Shown here piece after piece: positions 21,935-34,510 of a DNA stretch of 64,000 bases. Numbering within the stretch: position 1 is the first letter of the stretch; the number at the start of each line of letters is the position of its first letter. The DNA is from Erinaceus europaeus (Eukaryota; Chordata; Mammalia; Eulipotyphla; Erinaceidae), in NCBI RefSeq assembly GCF_950295315.1, contig NC_080181.1, positions 5,450,857 to 5,514,856 on the forward strand, read 5' to 3'. The position numbers and the translations under genes are program-made. Below the pieces are notes generated by a model, which did not search any database, was not told the origin of the DNA, and saw nothing but the letters and a program-made list of their open reading frames with translations.

Positions 21935-23733
21935 GGCGGGGACCGCGGCCTCTCTGCTCCCGCGGGCCGGGCCCCCCCCCCTCCCCGCGCCCGGGCGGAG
22001 CTCGGCCTCCCCGCGGAGCATCCCGACAGGTCCTGGCGGGGCTTCCTGCGTGCGGGGCGGGGCGGGGCGAGGCGGGGGCGGGGGCTCTGTTCTCCTAACT
22101 TTTTTTTTTTCTTTTAAAGAGCTTGCTTCGGCTGCACTGGAGCTCGGGAACTTTGCCCGAGAGTTCATTGGTTTTCCAAATCCCGGGATGTAGTTGGTCC
22201 ACGCGGGCTGAAACCCGAGTGAGAAGGGGGGCGCCCCCTCCCCGCAGGCCGGCGGAATCCGCTGCGGCCGCCACCCCGGGGCCTCGGGACTCGGCGGCGG
22301 GCGACTTGCCGACCGTAGCGGGGAGGGGGCGGCGCTGCGCAGACCCGGTGCCCCCCGCCCCGCCCGGCCCCTGAGCCGGGCTCCCCGCGCTCCGCTCGGC
22401 GGGGCTGCCTGCTGCCCCGCGTCTGCAAGGGGAATCCACTTGGGACGTGGAATCGCCCATTTTGTGCCATATCTGCCAGAAAGCATATTCCGGCAGCCAA
22501 GGGAGTGATCCCGCAAGTGTGTACAGCCAGCACTTTGCTGTTGAGGCTCTACCGGCGCTTTCTTTTCAGTGGGGGTTTCAAAGCAAGTGTTGTGCATTTG
22601 TAAGATTGGCTTTGCTTGAGCGAATGGCTGTCCTATTCAGATTTTTTGTTTTTGTTTTTTCCTGATTAGAGACCCAGAAGTCGTGTACACAGTTTGACTT
22701 TAAGGCATAAATGCCTCTGCTGATTGCTTCCAGTCTCCTTGTCTCTACAGATCTAGGGAATTCTTTTTGATGATCAAACCCTGATTTTAATCAAGAGATT
22801 TAAATAATCATAGCGAATTATAAGTCATATGAGAGAGGGCTATAAAATCTAGTCCACAAACGGAGATACTTAGGTGTGTATATATCACACAAATACGTGT
22901 ACTTCCATTTTTCGCATCTTGAAAGCAGTTTCACAAAACGACAATAACAGAAAAAATACGGTTCATAGATTTAAGACACTTGTTCAGTGTTACACTAGCC
23001 ATCTTGGGATGAAAGTTAGAATTGAAGAATCTGACTGGGCATTTTTATTGTTACATAGTTGTGGTATGTAAGTTCTTAATTATGATATAACTAAACGCTC
23101 GACATTCTTTATCATCTAGGTACAATTAACTCATAAGATACTTGAAAAGATTTTTGCATACTCCTGTATCTTTTGCAGTGAGTAAAAGTTTTGTGACTTG
23201 TGAGTTCTTTATTGGTGGCTTTTGTCCATTCTTAGGGGAAAAAAAAAGACAACCATCATGGGTTCGGGTCTTAGAAAAAAACCATTTAGCTACTTAAAAC
23301 CTAGTTTAAAAAATAGTGGCTATTCTGTTTCAAGGGTTGTAGTTATACATGAAGCACTATAGATTTTGAAAAAAAAAACCTGCATTGCTTTGACCTTTTA
23401 GAGATTAGTTTTTAATATTGACTATTTGTTAATTTAGGACTGCTTCGCTCATGTCTAGAGAAATAGGGAATTAAGGAGAAATTCATTCAAATGGTCTTGA
23501 ATACATTTGCCAGTGTTTGTAAAAGTACAGGTTAAAGTTACATAAACCCTTAAAAAATACCCATTTGCGAACCTGTCTTGCAAACTTGTCTTTCCTCTCT
23601 GTCAAGCATTACTTGTTGAAACTTGTAACTTGTACTTAGATGTTCGGTTGCAGGGAAGTTCTGCCTAGGAAATTTGAAGGGATTCTCTCTTAAACCCATT
23701 GTAAAGAGATTCTCACTTTAATATCCCTGCTAG

Positions 23734-23985
<252 letters not shown>

Positions 23986-24087
23986 TAAGTGGAGATGATG
24001 ATGGGAGGTGGCTTTTGGAGAAATACTGATTTTGGAGAATAGCCATAAAGTGGAATTTATGTTTCAATTAATGTCAGGTTTGGTTAG

Positions 24088-24144
24088 CTCATACATACAT
24101 ACATATATAGATATATATATATATATATATATTTTTTTTTTTTT
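24088..24144. repeat. (CATA)n/(TA)n plus T run
   Basis: CATACATACATACATATATA followed by about ten TA units and a T run, close to exon 2. Confidence 0.95.
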
Positions 24145-24338
24145 CTTCTTTTCTAGTATGACCTAGATACCTTTCTTGAGCTTAGGAGGTCTTATACAGG
24201 TTCTTGGTTTTGAGCCTTTTAATAATCCTTTGTTTTGTGGCAGTTTGGATATTACTGAAGTTTGTGCTAAATGTGTAAGTATAATTAAAAACGGAAAGAA
24301 TACCAGAAAAAAGTCAAAACTTAAAAAATTAGGACTGA

Positions 24339-24549
24339 AGGGGCTGGGTGGTGATGCACCTGGTTCAGCACACATGTTACAGTGCGCAAGGACCTAGGTT
24401 TGAGCCCCCAGTCCCCACCTGCAGGGGGAAAGCTTTGCGAGTGGTGAAACAGGGCTGCAGGTGTCTGTCTGTCTCTCTCCCTCTCTGTCCCCCCTTCCTT
24501 CTCGATTTCTGACTGTCTCTCTCCAATCAATAAATTTAAAAAAAAAGAA
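24339..24549 (+). repeat. SINE-B
   Basis: GGGGCTGGGTGGTGATGCACC head and AATCAATAAATTTAAAAAA end. Flanked by AAAAATTAGGACTGA (from about 24324 and 24550). Confidence 0.93.
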
Positions 24550-24644
24550 AAAAATTAGGACTGATGTAGATCTGTGCAGTATATATTTTTAAATTGTTCT
24601 TATTTGTAGAGAAGAACTACAGAATAAACGGGACTTCTGGCACT

Positions 24645-24775
24645 GAAAAGATTTATTATTGATTAATGAGTGAGAGAAAGAGAAAACCACAAGAGTATCA
24701 CTCTGGCACATGTAATACCAGGGATTGAGCTTGTACTTTCAAGTCCAATATTATAGGCACTGAGCCACCTTGATT
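24645..24775 (-). repeat. SINE-C
   Basis: TATCACTCTGGCACATGTAA, box-B complement and GGCACTGAGCCACCTT head complement. Confidence 0.8.
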
Positions 24776-24870
24776 TTTTTTAGTGTTTTTTAAACTATGA
24801 AAAGCAAAGTCTTCACTGTAGCTGGATATGATTTAATGACTTTTTAAATTCAAAGATAAATTTCTTTTTC

Positions 24871-25241
24871 TATTTATTTATTTATTTATTTATTTCCTCC
24901 AGGGTTATTGCTGGGCTCGGTGCCTGCACCATGAATCCGCCGCTCCTGGAGGCCTTTTTTTTTTTTCCCCCTTTTGTTGTTCTTGTTGTTGTAGCCTCGT
25001 TGTGGTTATTATTGTTGCCATTGTTGATGTTGTTCGTTGTTGGACAGGACAGAGAGAAATGGAGAGAGGAGGGGAAGACAGAGAGGGGGAGAGAAAGACA
25101 GACACCTGCAGACCTGCTTCACCGCCTGTGAAGCGACTCCCCTGCAGGTGGGGAGCCGCGGCTCGAACCGGGATCCCTACGCTGGTCCTTGTGCTTTGCG
25201 CCACATGTGCTTAACCCACTGCGCCACTGCCCGACCCCCTC
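24871..25241 (-). repeat. SINE-A2
   Basis: Flanked by AATTTCTTTTTC (24859-24870 and 25242-25253). Complete tail module and head. Confidence 0.94.
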
Positions 25242-25253
25242 AATTTCTTTTTC

Positions 25254-26832
25254 AATAGCAGACTTTCTTTTCAGACTAGCAAAATCTTTAAATAAAATAG
25301 AATCTCTCCTTGAAAAAACAAAAAGAAGGCCACTTTTATCATCTTTTCTGTCTTTTAACCAAAATGCATAATTTGATAAAAACTGAAAAGTTCAAAGTAG
25401 AGCTTTAGCCCCTCTAATCTTGAAATCACAGTAAAGACTAGTAATTTTATGCGACTTGCATAGGTTAAGAGTATACTAAATGTTACTTAATAGTAATAGT
25501 CGACTGAAGCTGAAGTATTTTAAACTTCACTTACTTGGTAATATTTAATCAGGTGAAGATAATTAAGTGGAAAATAATCCAGGTTTTAATTGTGCTCTGT
25601 TTGACAATCTACTTCTAAGAAAAATGTGCAGTTTATTAGATGATAGAGTTAATACTGTTTTATGGCAGATGTCTAAACAGCATTTTCTATTGATAGTTGC
25701 TGCTTTGAGATGAAGTTTTGTGACAGGGGAGAGTTTAGTCGTGAAATGTGTCTACACTTTTTTTGCCCCCTTTCTTGAAACTTTTTCTTGCTGAATTCAT
25801 TTTTCTGGTGTCCTGGTATCCATTTCAAAGGGTCAGGTTTCAACCAGAACAATAAAGAGCCTGAGACTGGAAAGTACACACAAGTCTGGCAAACTCATCT
25901 GCATGAGCTGAGCGAGATCATTTGTTCTCAAGCAGACATCCAAAGTAAATGATTGAAAGAGCTGCTAGCTGTGAGGGATGTGTCTTGAAGGGAGAAGGAA
26001 TGGAAACAAACCAGGTTGTTAGAGGAATAAGAAAGGCTGCACTTTTTTGAACCTCTCCCTGCTGGGTTGCATGCTGGCCAGAAGAGGGGTTTTAAACAGC
26101 TTAGTGGCCTGCTTCCCTTGTTTGCTTTGCTTGATACCGTGGCTAAGAGTGTAAGGCTAAGGAGCGACATGTACGCTTTTCTTCTTTGTCTTTAGTAATG
26201 TTGTTATGGTGATACCTGTTTTCCCTCATGACTTTGATCTTTTGGAAAGAAATGTTCTGTCCTTTTTTTTTTTTTAAAGTTCCCCGCGGTTCTTCCTTTG
26301 AGAACAAATGTTTCTTATAAAGCTGTTCTGTAAGATGGAGGAGTTAAGGTACACACATGGCCCACCCCACTCTAATCACCCCACTTGGTGGGCCTTTGGG
26401 TTAAGTCAGACCCAGAATGATGGGAGCTTTATGCCGTGTAGGAATTGGTTGCAGGAGTATAGAGAAACATAACCCCTTAACAGGAAAAATCTGGTAAAAG
26501 GAGAGAGGAAAAAGGCAATCATTCAAGATTTTTGAGGTCATTTAACAAGGAAGTAAAGGTAGACCCATTGTATGATAAGAAACACGAGGCTTTTTTTTTT
26601 CTTTTATTCCATGCAGAAGTTTTTAGATCAAACTTTTCATGAATAGAAGTTGGAGCTTGGTCAGTAATAACAGACAAGACCATGGATTAGTTGGTACCTG
26701 TCAGAAATTGTAGAAGTGGCACCCGGGTACTAAATGTAGAATATAGGTACTGCAGATTTTTACACTTCCAAATTTTTCCAAAGAGAACCTACTTTTTTAA
26801 CAACATGCAGTTTGGAGACAAGTTATAAAAAT
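25254..26832. other. Intron 2, unique and SINE-free
   Basis: 1.6 kb without a recognised repeat. It contains a TEAD-type GGAATG at 25997-26002. Candidate regulatory DNA only. Confidence 0.4.
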
Positions 26833-26843
26833 ATTCGTCCATG

Positions 26844-27142
26844 GTGGGTCTGGTGGTGACGCATGGGATTAAGTGCAGGCAGTACCAAGGGCAGGGACCT
26901 GTGCAAGGATCCTGGTTTGAGCCTTTGCCTCCCCACCTGCAGGAGGGATGCTTCACAAGTGGTGAAGCAGGTCTGCAGGTATCTTATCTTTCTCCTCTTT
27001 CTCTATCTTCCCCATCTCCTCAATTTCTCTCTGTTCTATCCAATAAGATGGAAAAAATGGCCACTAAGAGCAGTGGATTCATAGTGCAGGCTCTGAGCCC
27101 CAGTGATAACCTTGGAGGCAAAAGAAAAAACAAAATGAAACC
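26844..27142 (+). repeat. SINE-A2
   Basis: Flanked by ATTCGTCCATG (26833-26843) and ATTAGTCCATG (27143-27153). Confidence 0.9.
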
Positions 27143-27153
27143 ATTAGTCCATG

Positions 27154-28640
27154 TCCAGTTGTTTGGTGCTGCCGTGATGTTGTGGGCTATGTGAGTCTTC
27201 ATAAACAGTTTGTATGCTGTACCAGTAAAGGCCCATTGCACCGGAGCAATGAAAGTCAGCAGCAGTACTGCAGCTAGTACTTAAATGACTTACTGTAAAG
27301 CTTAAAGAAGCTTCTCGGTGAAGAATGAAAGTTTTGAACTAGTTGGATATTTTGTACTCATTGAGAAAATGTCTTTTTTAAAAGCTACTTGCTTAAGAAA
27401 ACTTTTAAAATCTAAATACTTTTTTGATATTTATACTTGGCATGAAGGAATTTGATGGTCAGTTGTCCAGACATGCAAGGTAATAGAACTGAATTGAAAA
27501 GTTAACGTGTTGATTTTAGAAATAACTAAAATTGTTGTCTTGTGACTATAGATGAATGAATTTTTGAAGCCGGTCTGCCTGTCTTTAGTCTTAGGACAGC
27601 ATAATTACTGAAGGATAATAAACAGACTATCATTAACATTTTTAAAGGTTTCTCTGGGGCAGCTAAATGTTTTGGAGAAGACTTGGCTTGGCAAATGATG
27701 TGGTAGAAGTACGATACTACCAGTAGCTACACTTATCAGTGACATAGTCAGGTTCTGCTATGATTGTGGAGTATGTGGCCGTAAACAGTCTGAGCTATGT
27801 TTAATGCTTGTTCTGTTTACTGTTTGAAACTCGTTTCTTCAGTGCAGTATATTGAACTTTATTTTTTCTTAATTTCTATTTGCTATCCTATTACTGCCTT
27901 CTTCAGCTGTCTTACAGTTTTCCTGCAGGAAATAGTTCTTCAAGTAGTTGGTCAACAACTTCCTATTTCTTTATAAGCTGCTGAATAACTTCCTGAATTA
28001 GTGTTCTATAATATCTTTGGTTACAAGGAGCCCATTTTATTCTCAGATTTATTTTATTGAATCTGATACCTTGTAACTATTACCATGTACAAAGAATTTA
28101 TTGTATCTGGTGTACTGTATAGGACCTTATAGTTTAAGACATCAGATCCAGTGACTTAAGGAAGTTTGTAGATGTTTGTATCATAAAATTTAAAAGACCA
28201 TTTTGTTTCATTTCTATTGTTTACCTTTTTCTAGTTCTGACCACTGTTTTTACTCCTTGAAGATTCAGAATTTCTTGTGGCTGTAATTTGATTATCACTT
28301 TTGAGTGTCTTGATCCAGTTTGAAAAAGTGTTTTTCAGAGATTTTCAGTAATTGACAGCACATACCTTAGCCAACATTTCAATATTAAATGCACTTGCCC
28401 TGGCAGATATTGTTGGTCAATATAGTTTCTGTTTTGCTATTTCAGAAATGATTGTGCTGCTCTTCTAATTAAAGCTGATAAAGCATCACCCACGCATCAT
28501 TTAAAGGAGATGCAATACATGTTTTGCTATAATTTATTCTAGTGCCTTTTTCAAGGCATCAGTTTAGTAGGAAGCTATACGCACATAATGTGTACTATTC
28601 ATGTGATAAAGATTGAAAAACATTTCATTTATTTTAATGA
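27154..28640. other. Intron 2, unique
   Basis: 1.5 kb free of recognised repeats, AT-rich, no open frames of note. Confidence 0.4.
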
Positions 28641-28644
28641 CGCA

Positions 28645-28764
28645 CACACACTGCACAGCACTGCTCAGCTCTGGCTTATGGTGGTGCTGGAGATAGAACC
28701 TGGGACTGTAGAGCCTTAGGCATGAACGTTTTTTTGTATAACCATTCTACAATCTTCCCACCCC
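28645..28764 (-). repeat. SINE-D
   Basis: CACTGCTCAGCTCTGGCTTA, box-B complement and TATAACCATTCTACAATCTT head complement. Confidence 0.8.
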
Positions 28765-30494
28765 ATAAGATGTTTTTAAAAAGGAATAGTTTCATTAAAA
28801 ATAAGCTATTTTGTCTTTTGGGTGGAGAAGGGGGAATCTATAATTATGTTAAGTATAACCCCAATGAGTTCCCTTAAAAAAAAGGGCTTAAAATACTGTG
28901 ATTAGATGTTGAGCTGCAAGAAAAGAAAGTTCAGATTGCAATCACAAAGTTGTCTCCTATCTAAGGAGAGGACCAGTCACATTGTCTGTTTGTCTTGCTG
29001 TGGAGACCTAGTGGAGAGAGAAGATGAAAGTATGCCCTCAACCCTCAGGAAAAGGCTTGCTTCTGCTCAGTGGGTGGGCATGCAGTAGAAGAAAGGCCTG
29101 CAGTGCTCCTGTGATTTAGGCCGAAAACTCTGGGGGGTGGGGGAGTACTCTTGAATACAAGGACAGAAGAAAAACAGAAGATAGTGGATGTGACAGAGTA
29201 AATAGAGCCTAGAGATGGATTAATTCATTTCCTGGGGGAAACTAATAAGGCCCCCCTCCCCCACTGTGGATTTAGCACGATAATTAACAATTAGATGCTT
29301 AAATGCAGCAAGCTTGGCAGCTAATTTCCTCTTTAAAAAACATTATTGAATAATTCTCAAAAATTGACAACTGAAAATAAAATAACCCAGATATTTAAAA
29401 TAAAATAATCCAGTGTTTGAACTGCTGAAGCTTAAAAAAAAAAAAAAAAAAAGCTGTTGAAATGCCGAGATTGGTCTACATTAATAATATACTTTACTTT
29501 ATATAGTTAGGAAAATGATTGGCATCCTGAAATAGTGATGGTTGCGAATTGCCATCTTTTCCTTAAAGCTTTTGGGGAGAGAGTCTATACATAACCTTTT
29601 TATTTGTCAAAATGTGAAATTTGGGCTTAGGGAAAAATCAAAGGGAAGTCATTCTAAAAATTAGTTACTAAGATTTCAGGATATTTAAATTTAATTTGCT
29701 GCCTTTGATAAAAGCATAATTTAGCCATTAATTATGACTTGAAAGTTTAATAATAGTTGAGTAGCATTATATTAAAGAGAGGTCTTAAAGAGCTGTGTGT
29801 TCTATAACTATGGTTACTAAGTGATGCAGTTCTCACAGAAGAGGACTTCTGATTCTAGTATTAATCAGAACTTCAAGCCGTGAAAGGAACATTGCTGTTT
29901 TTATGAAGAAGAATCGCTTCATGGCTCTGGTTGCTCAAGTACTGTAGCACCAAGTTTCCTGGGAACAAGTACTGCCACCATGGAAGCACTTTTATTTGTG
30001 AAGGGCTTGACCCTTCTAAAGCAAACAAAAGATGTTTGGTATAAATCACAATGGCCTTTTCCCCCTGCTCTTTAATTTTTCAGGCAAGAAAAAGTGGTCA
30101 GTAGTTTAATCCTCATTTGGCTCTTAGCGTAAGGAGAGAATTCATCTTTAACACATCAGATAAGATGCTTGTCTGACAGGGTTGCAAATGAACAAAATTA
30201 TGCAAATTATGCAATGCCTGTTAAAATACCATTGTTTTTAGAGCTTTATTTGTTCCAGCGCTATTCACTTGAGTGTTCCTCTATCGCTGGGGGGTGCAGA
30301 CTGAATGCTTCTTCCAAGTCCTGCTTTAGGGGCAGTGGGAAGGTACATTTGTAAAAAGCTTCATTCCCACCAAAAAAAAGATGTTATTTGTTTTGTTTTT
30401 CAGATGAGATTTTAGTTGACTAGTATGTGTAGAGAACTGTGCTTTTTGATACTTGCGTGAAATGCTACTATAGATTCAAGGCTTTCTTCAAATT
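28765..30494. other. Intron 2, unique
   Basis: 1.7 kb without recognised transposons, apart from an A run at about 29433-29452. A 60-residue frame at 28906-29088 has no recognisable domain. Confidence 0.4.
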
Positions 30495-30509
30495 GAAGGA
30501 CTGTTTTTT

Positions 30510-30869
30510 TTTCTTTTCTTTTTTTTTGCCTCCAGGGTTATTGCTTGGCTCAAATCCACTGCTCCTGGAGGCCATTTTTTCCCTTTTGTTAGCCTGGTTG
30601 TTTTACCATTGTTGTGGTTATTTTATTACTATTGTTGTTACTGATGTTGTTGTTGGATAGGACAGAGAGAAATGGAGAGAGGAGGGGAAGACAGACATCT
30701 ACAGAGAAAGACATCTACAGGCCTGCTTCACTGCCTGTGAAGCGACTCCCCTGCAGGTGGGGAGCCAGGGGCTCGAACCGGGATCCTGGGGCTCGGACCG
30801 AGATCCTTCTGCCGGTCCTTGCACTTTGCACCACGTGTGCTTAACCCACTGTGCTACCGCCCGACCCCC
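30510..30869 (-). repeat. SINE-A2 with small internal duplications
   Basis: Flanked by GAAGGACTGTTTTTT (30495-30509 and 30870-30884). Inside, GACATCTACAG and a GAACCGGGATCCT / GGACCGAGATCCT segment are each present twice. Confidence 0.92.
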
Positions 30870-31124
30870 GAAGGACTGTTTTTTCATAAAATTGAATGTG
30901 GACTAGAAAGTTGTTTGACATTTTACTTCTCACTTACCCTGAAATGGTTGTTAGGAGGAGCAGGTTTCTGAGGAAGCAAGTGAACCCCACAGCTCTCAGG
31001 AGTCGGGAATAAGATGTGCCGGGCATTTGCTCCCATTTAAGCATGGATATTGGCTTCCCCTTCCTCTGGCCCCACCAGACCCCCCCTGCCCTGGGTCTCT
31101 GGGGTTTCACAGCTCTGGGCCAAC

Positions 31125-31258
31125 TTTTTTTTTTTTTTAGCTGGAGAGAGACCGGACCTTTTCATGGGGGGTGGGGGGTGTGGCAGCACTGAGGCTTCCT
31201 CCAAGCGGTGGGTACTGGGCTCAGGCGTGACAAAGGGTACTTTCCAAGTGAGCTAGTT
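31125..31258 (-). repeat. SINE-E-like
   Basis: T run, AGCTGGAGAGAGACCGG and a tRNA-like head complement ending in CAAGTGAGCTAG. Confidence 0.45.
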
Positions 31259-31264
31259 TGCTGT

Positions 31265-31408
31265 CCCTAAGTTTTCCGCCCTCCCGTCTTCCCTTCCTTC
31301 CTCTTTCCTCCCTTCTTCCCTCCCTCCCTCCCTCCCTCCCCCTTTCCTCCCTTCCTTCTTCCCTCCCTCCCTTCTTTTCCCTTCTTCCCTCCTTCCTTCC
31401 TTTTATTT
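31265..31408. repeat. (CCTT/CCCT)n polypyrimidine tract
   Basis: About 140 bp of almost pure pyrimidine on the + strand. The 90-residue Ser/Leu/Pro frame at 31258-31530 is its by-product. Confidence 0.95.
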
Positions 31409-31640
31409 CTTTCCCGGCAGGGCTATCACTGGGGCTTGTGCAAAACTACAAATCCGCTGCTGCTCTCAGTGCCCCCTTTCTGTTTTATTTGCTAGAGCAG
31501 AGAAAATTGGAGAGGGAGAGGGGCAGGTAGAGAGGAAGAGGGGGGAGACCTGCAGACCGACAGCATCCCACCTGCAAGTCTGGGGCGGGGACTCAAACTC
31601 AGGTCTTTGTGCATGGTAGTGTACGCTCTACCGCTTGTGG
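31409..31640 (-). repeat. SINE-A, diverged
   Basis: GGCAGGGCTATCACTGGGGC tail module, purine tract, GACCTGCAGACCGACAGCAT and box-B complement. Older than most SINE-A copies. Confidence 0.7.
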
Positions 31641-31889
31641 CCTCTCCTGCCTTCCCTCCCCAAGTTCTATTCTATTTATAAAACTCTCCATTCCCCCATG
31701 CATCTGCTTTTATGAAGTTTTAGTAAAATTGTAAGGCTAACACATGGTTACTATAGAGAATTTATGAAATAAATGAGAACACCTAAATTCTGCCATTAAA
31801 GGGAGCTTGAAGGACCAGCAGTATATTTCACCTCATGTCTCCTGCTGTAGTGTCTTCTGTCCCCTATCTGATGACAAAAGGCTGTGCTT

Positions 31890-32012
31890 TTTGTTTGTTT
31901 TTACCAGAGCACTGCTTAGCTCTGGTTTACAGTTGATCCAGGGATTGAACTTAGAACCTTGGAATCTCACACATAAAAATCTTATATAGCCATTATGCTG
32001 TCTCCCCAGCCC
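31890..32012 (-). repeat. SINE-D
   Basis: CCAGAGCACTGCTTAGCTCT through TAGCCATTATGCTGTCTCCC. Confidence 0.85.
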
Positions 32013-32059
32013 AGTAGACATATATATTTTAAATTTAATTTTTCAGTGATTTAGAAAAT

Positions 32060-32165
32060 TCATGAGAACTATAGTAAAAGGAAGAAAGTAGTTCTAGTCC
32101 CCCGCAGGTAGGGCCTGGAACTTAAACCTGGGTCCTTGCTCATGGTAACATGTATACCCCTCCCT
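32060..32165 (-). repeat. SINE-B fragment
   Basis: CCCCGCAGGTAGGGCCTGGA and a GGTCCTTGCTCATGGTAACA segment; the remainder is decayed. Confidence 0.5.
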
Positions 32166-32511
32166 GAGATGTCTTGCCTTTCATGGGGTGCCTTGGTGGG
32201 TACTGATATATAAACCCATGGCAATGCACGCATGGTTTGAAAACTGGGTTTAGTGTCAACAGTACCCCTTAACCTTTCGCAGTGCAACTCTTCCAACTGT
32301 ACTTCCAGCCTGGGGAAGATTTATTAGTCCCTGGATAATGTCTTGCAGTACATTTTATCTGCTCTTTCCTGGAATTCCTGCTAGTCAGAATAACTCTTTG
32401 TTTTCTTACTCTCCTTTTTTATCACTTCGTTGTGATTTCTAAACAATTCCTTTCATATAGCATTTAATTTCTCAGTGAGGGCCTGTGTATGCACCATTTA
32501 ACCACTCCTGG

Positions 32512-32678
32512 GGCACAGACACAGATTGGTAAGAGTAGGAGGTAGAGAGGCAGACACCTGCAGCACTGCTTCACCACCTGTGAAGCTTTCCCCTGCTGGT
32601 GTGGACAGGGCTTGAATGGCACCCTTGCTCATGGTAACAGGCACATTGAACCATGTGCGCCACCACCTGGTCCCCTGG
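32512..32678 (-). repeat. SINE-B
   Basis: GACACCTGCAGCACTGCTTC and GCGCCACCACCTGGTCCCC head complement. Confidence 0.8.
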
Positions 32679-33439
32679 GCCACCTTTTCATTCGGATAGA
32701 CTGCATCACCCAAGTTTCTTCTGGCCATGATTCTCCCATACGCGTGAGCCACACGGCTAGCAAGACGCATACCTACCTGGTCTGTATAGTCCTGCATTCC
32801 TCCCTCTCCCCACTTCTCCAATCAGCTATTTAGCTTTCTTAGTTCCCAGGAACGGTATTCTGAGCTCATTACTCCTTTGTTATTTTTTTATAACATATTG
32901 CTCTTATTTCATGGATGTAGTAATACAATATTTATCTTAGGATGTTATTGTGAATGTTTCTTATAAGTTTTCTTCTGCTTGCAATGTGTTAGTGGGTCTC
33001 ACTAAGGTCATACAGCAGGGACCAACCAGCTCCTCAAGTAGTGGTGGAGGGGTGTTAAATATTAGTATCCAATGAATTCTTAGGGTCTCTTGGAGAATCC
33101 ATTTTCTCCAGATAAAAGCTTTCTCTAGAGAACATTGGTGAGGCTGTGAAAACACACCTCCAGGCTCCTTAGGGCCACACAGTATGGACTTCATCTTTGA
33201 GCCTGTGGCAGGTGTCCAGATGCAGAGCCTCCTCGTCCATTGAACATTACAGTTTCCACCTTTTGCTTGGGCTAGAGAGGAGGGTGTGTAATTGGTTTTT
33301 ACTTTTTTTTTTTTCTAGTTCAATTTGTAGCTATGAGGTTGATTAATGTCTAGGTAGCCAGCTTCCTAAGCCTGCACATTTGCAGTTTCCTCTGACTTGT
33401 CTTCAGTGTTATAAGACCATTTCTTAAGTGCTGCTCTGC
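32679..33439. other. Intron 2, nothing firm
   Basis: No exon or clear repeat recognised. Short minus-strand frames have no known domain. Confidence 0.35.
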
Positions 33440-33552
33440 TACCCATGGAATTCCACTTGGTTTTTACTTTTGTTGCTCTCTAATGTGGTACCAAGGGTGG
33501 AACCTAGGACTTATGCATACGTTCTGCCATTGAGCCACCATACTGGTTGGTC
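33440..33552 (-). repeat. SINE-E
   Basis: GGTACCAAGGGTGGAACCTA box-B complement and GCCATTGAGCCACCATACTG head complement. Confidence 0.55.
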
Positions 33553-33719
33553 CCTGTGTTAAAATAAAGTGACATAAAGGAGGAACTATATTTTGTACCA
33601 AAGTTGTTGGCATTGGACTGTTAATGAGTTATTTACTCTCATTTCTTCAGTTAAACCTGGAGTTCGGTGCCTATAAGGTGAACTCACAGCTCTCAGCGAT
33701 GCTACCTTCCCTTCCACCA

Positions 33720-33890
33720 CCCTCCTTCCTTTTGTAGACAAGAGACAGGAGAAATTGAGAGGGAGGGAAGGAGAGACACCTGCAGCATTGCTTCACTGCT
33801 TGCAAAGCTTCTCCCCTGTGTGTGGGGACCAGGGGCTTGGCACTCAGCTCTTTGTGCCTGGTGATGTATATGTGGTCTGCTGGATGGACC
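33720..33890 (-). repeat. SINE-B
   Basis: Purine tract, GACACCTGCAGCATTGCTTC and GGGGACCAGGGGCTTGGCAC; the head is decayed. Confidence 0.75.
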
Positions 33891-34251
33891 ACTGCCTGCT
33901 CCCTATTAATGAGTTTGGTTCAGTGGTTTCAATGCTGAAAATGTGGGAAGGGATAGAGAGTTTGGAGACATAATTCCTCTTTTGTAGATGGAAATACTTG
34001 TGTTTGTATGTTGTTTTTATAGTTCTTTACTATTACTATACATAGCTTAAAAAAAATGAGAGCATGTTTCTCCCTAGTTATTACCAACATAGATTATAGT
34101 AGGATAAAGGAAATATTTGTTCACATCGACATTGATTCAGTAATTGTTGACATGCTTAACATAAGTTAATACCCAGAGGCATGGACTTTTGTTTCTTAGT
34201 TTTCTGTTGTCAACATAGAGAGTTCAGAAAAGTAGCCTGTGCTCTGTTCTT

Positions 34252-34495
34252 TTTTATTTATTCCCTTTTGTTGCCCTTGTTTTTTTTTTTTTTATTGTTG
34301 TAGTTATTATTGTTATTGATGTCATCATTGTTAGGACAGAGAAATAGAGGAGGGGAAGACAGAGAGAGGGAAAGACAGACACCTGCAGACCTGCTTCACC
34401 GCCTGTGGAGCGACTCCCCTGCAGGTGGGGAGCCTGGGGGCTCGAACCGGGATCCTTAAGCCACTTGCACTTAACCTGTTGGACCACCTGACTTA
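34252..34495 (-). repeat. SINE-A1
   Basis: Flanked by a perfect 15-base duplication, CTGTGCTCTGTTCTT (34237-34251 and 34496-34510). Confidence 0.95.
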
Positions 34496-34510
34496 CTGTG
34501 CTCTGTTCTT

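Noticed and set aside
24931..25258. Many frames containing LQTCFTACEATPLQVGS-like protein
   Set aside because: The same peptide recurs at dozens of places because it is a translation of the SINE-A body, which is a non-coding pol III element.
34124..34140. CACATCGACATTGATTCAG as a possible start of YAP1 exon 3
   Set aside because: The first bases resemble the expected HID codons, but the following sequence does not encode QTTTWQDP and no acceptor site precedes it.
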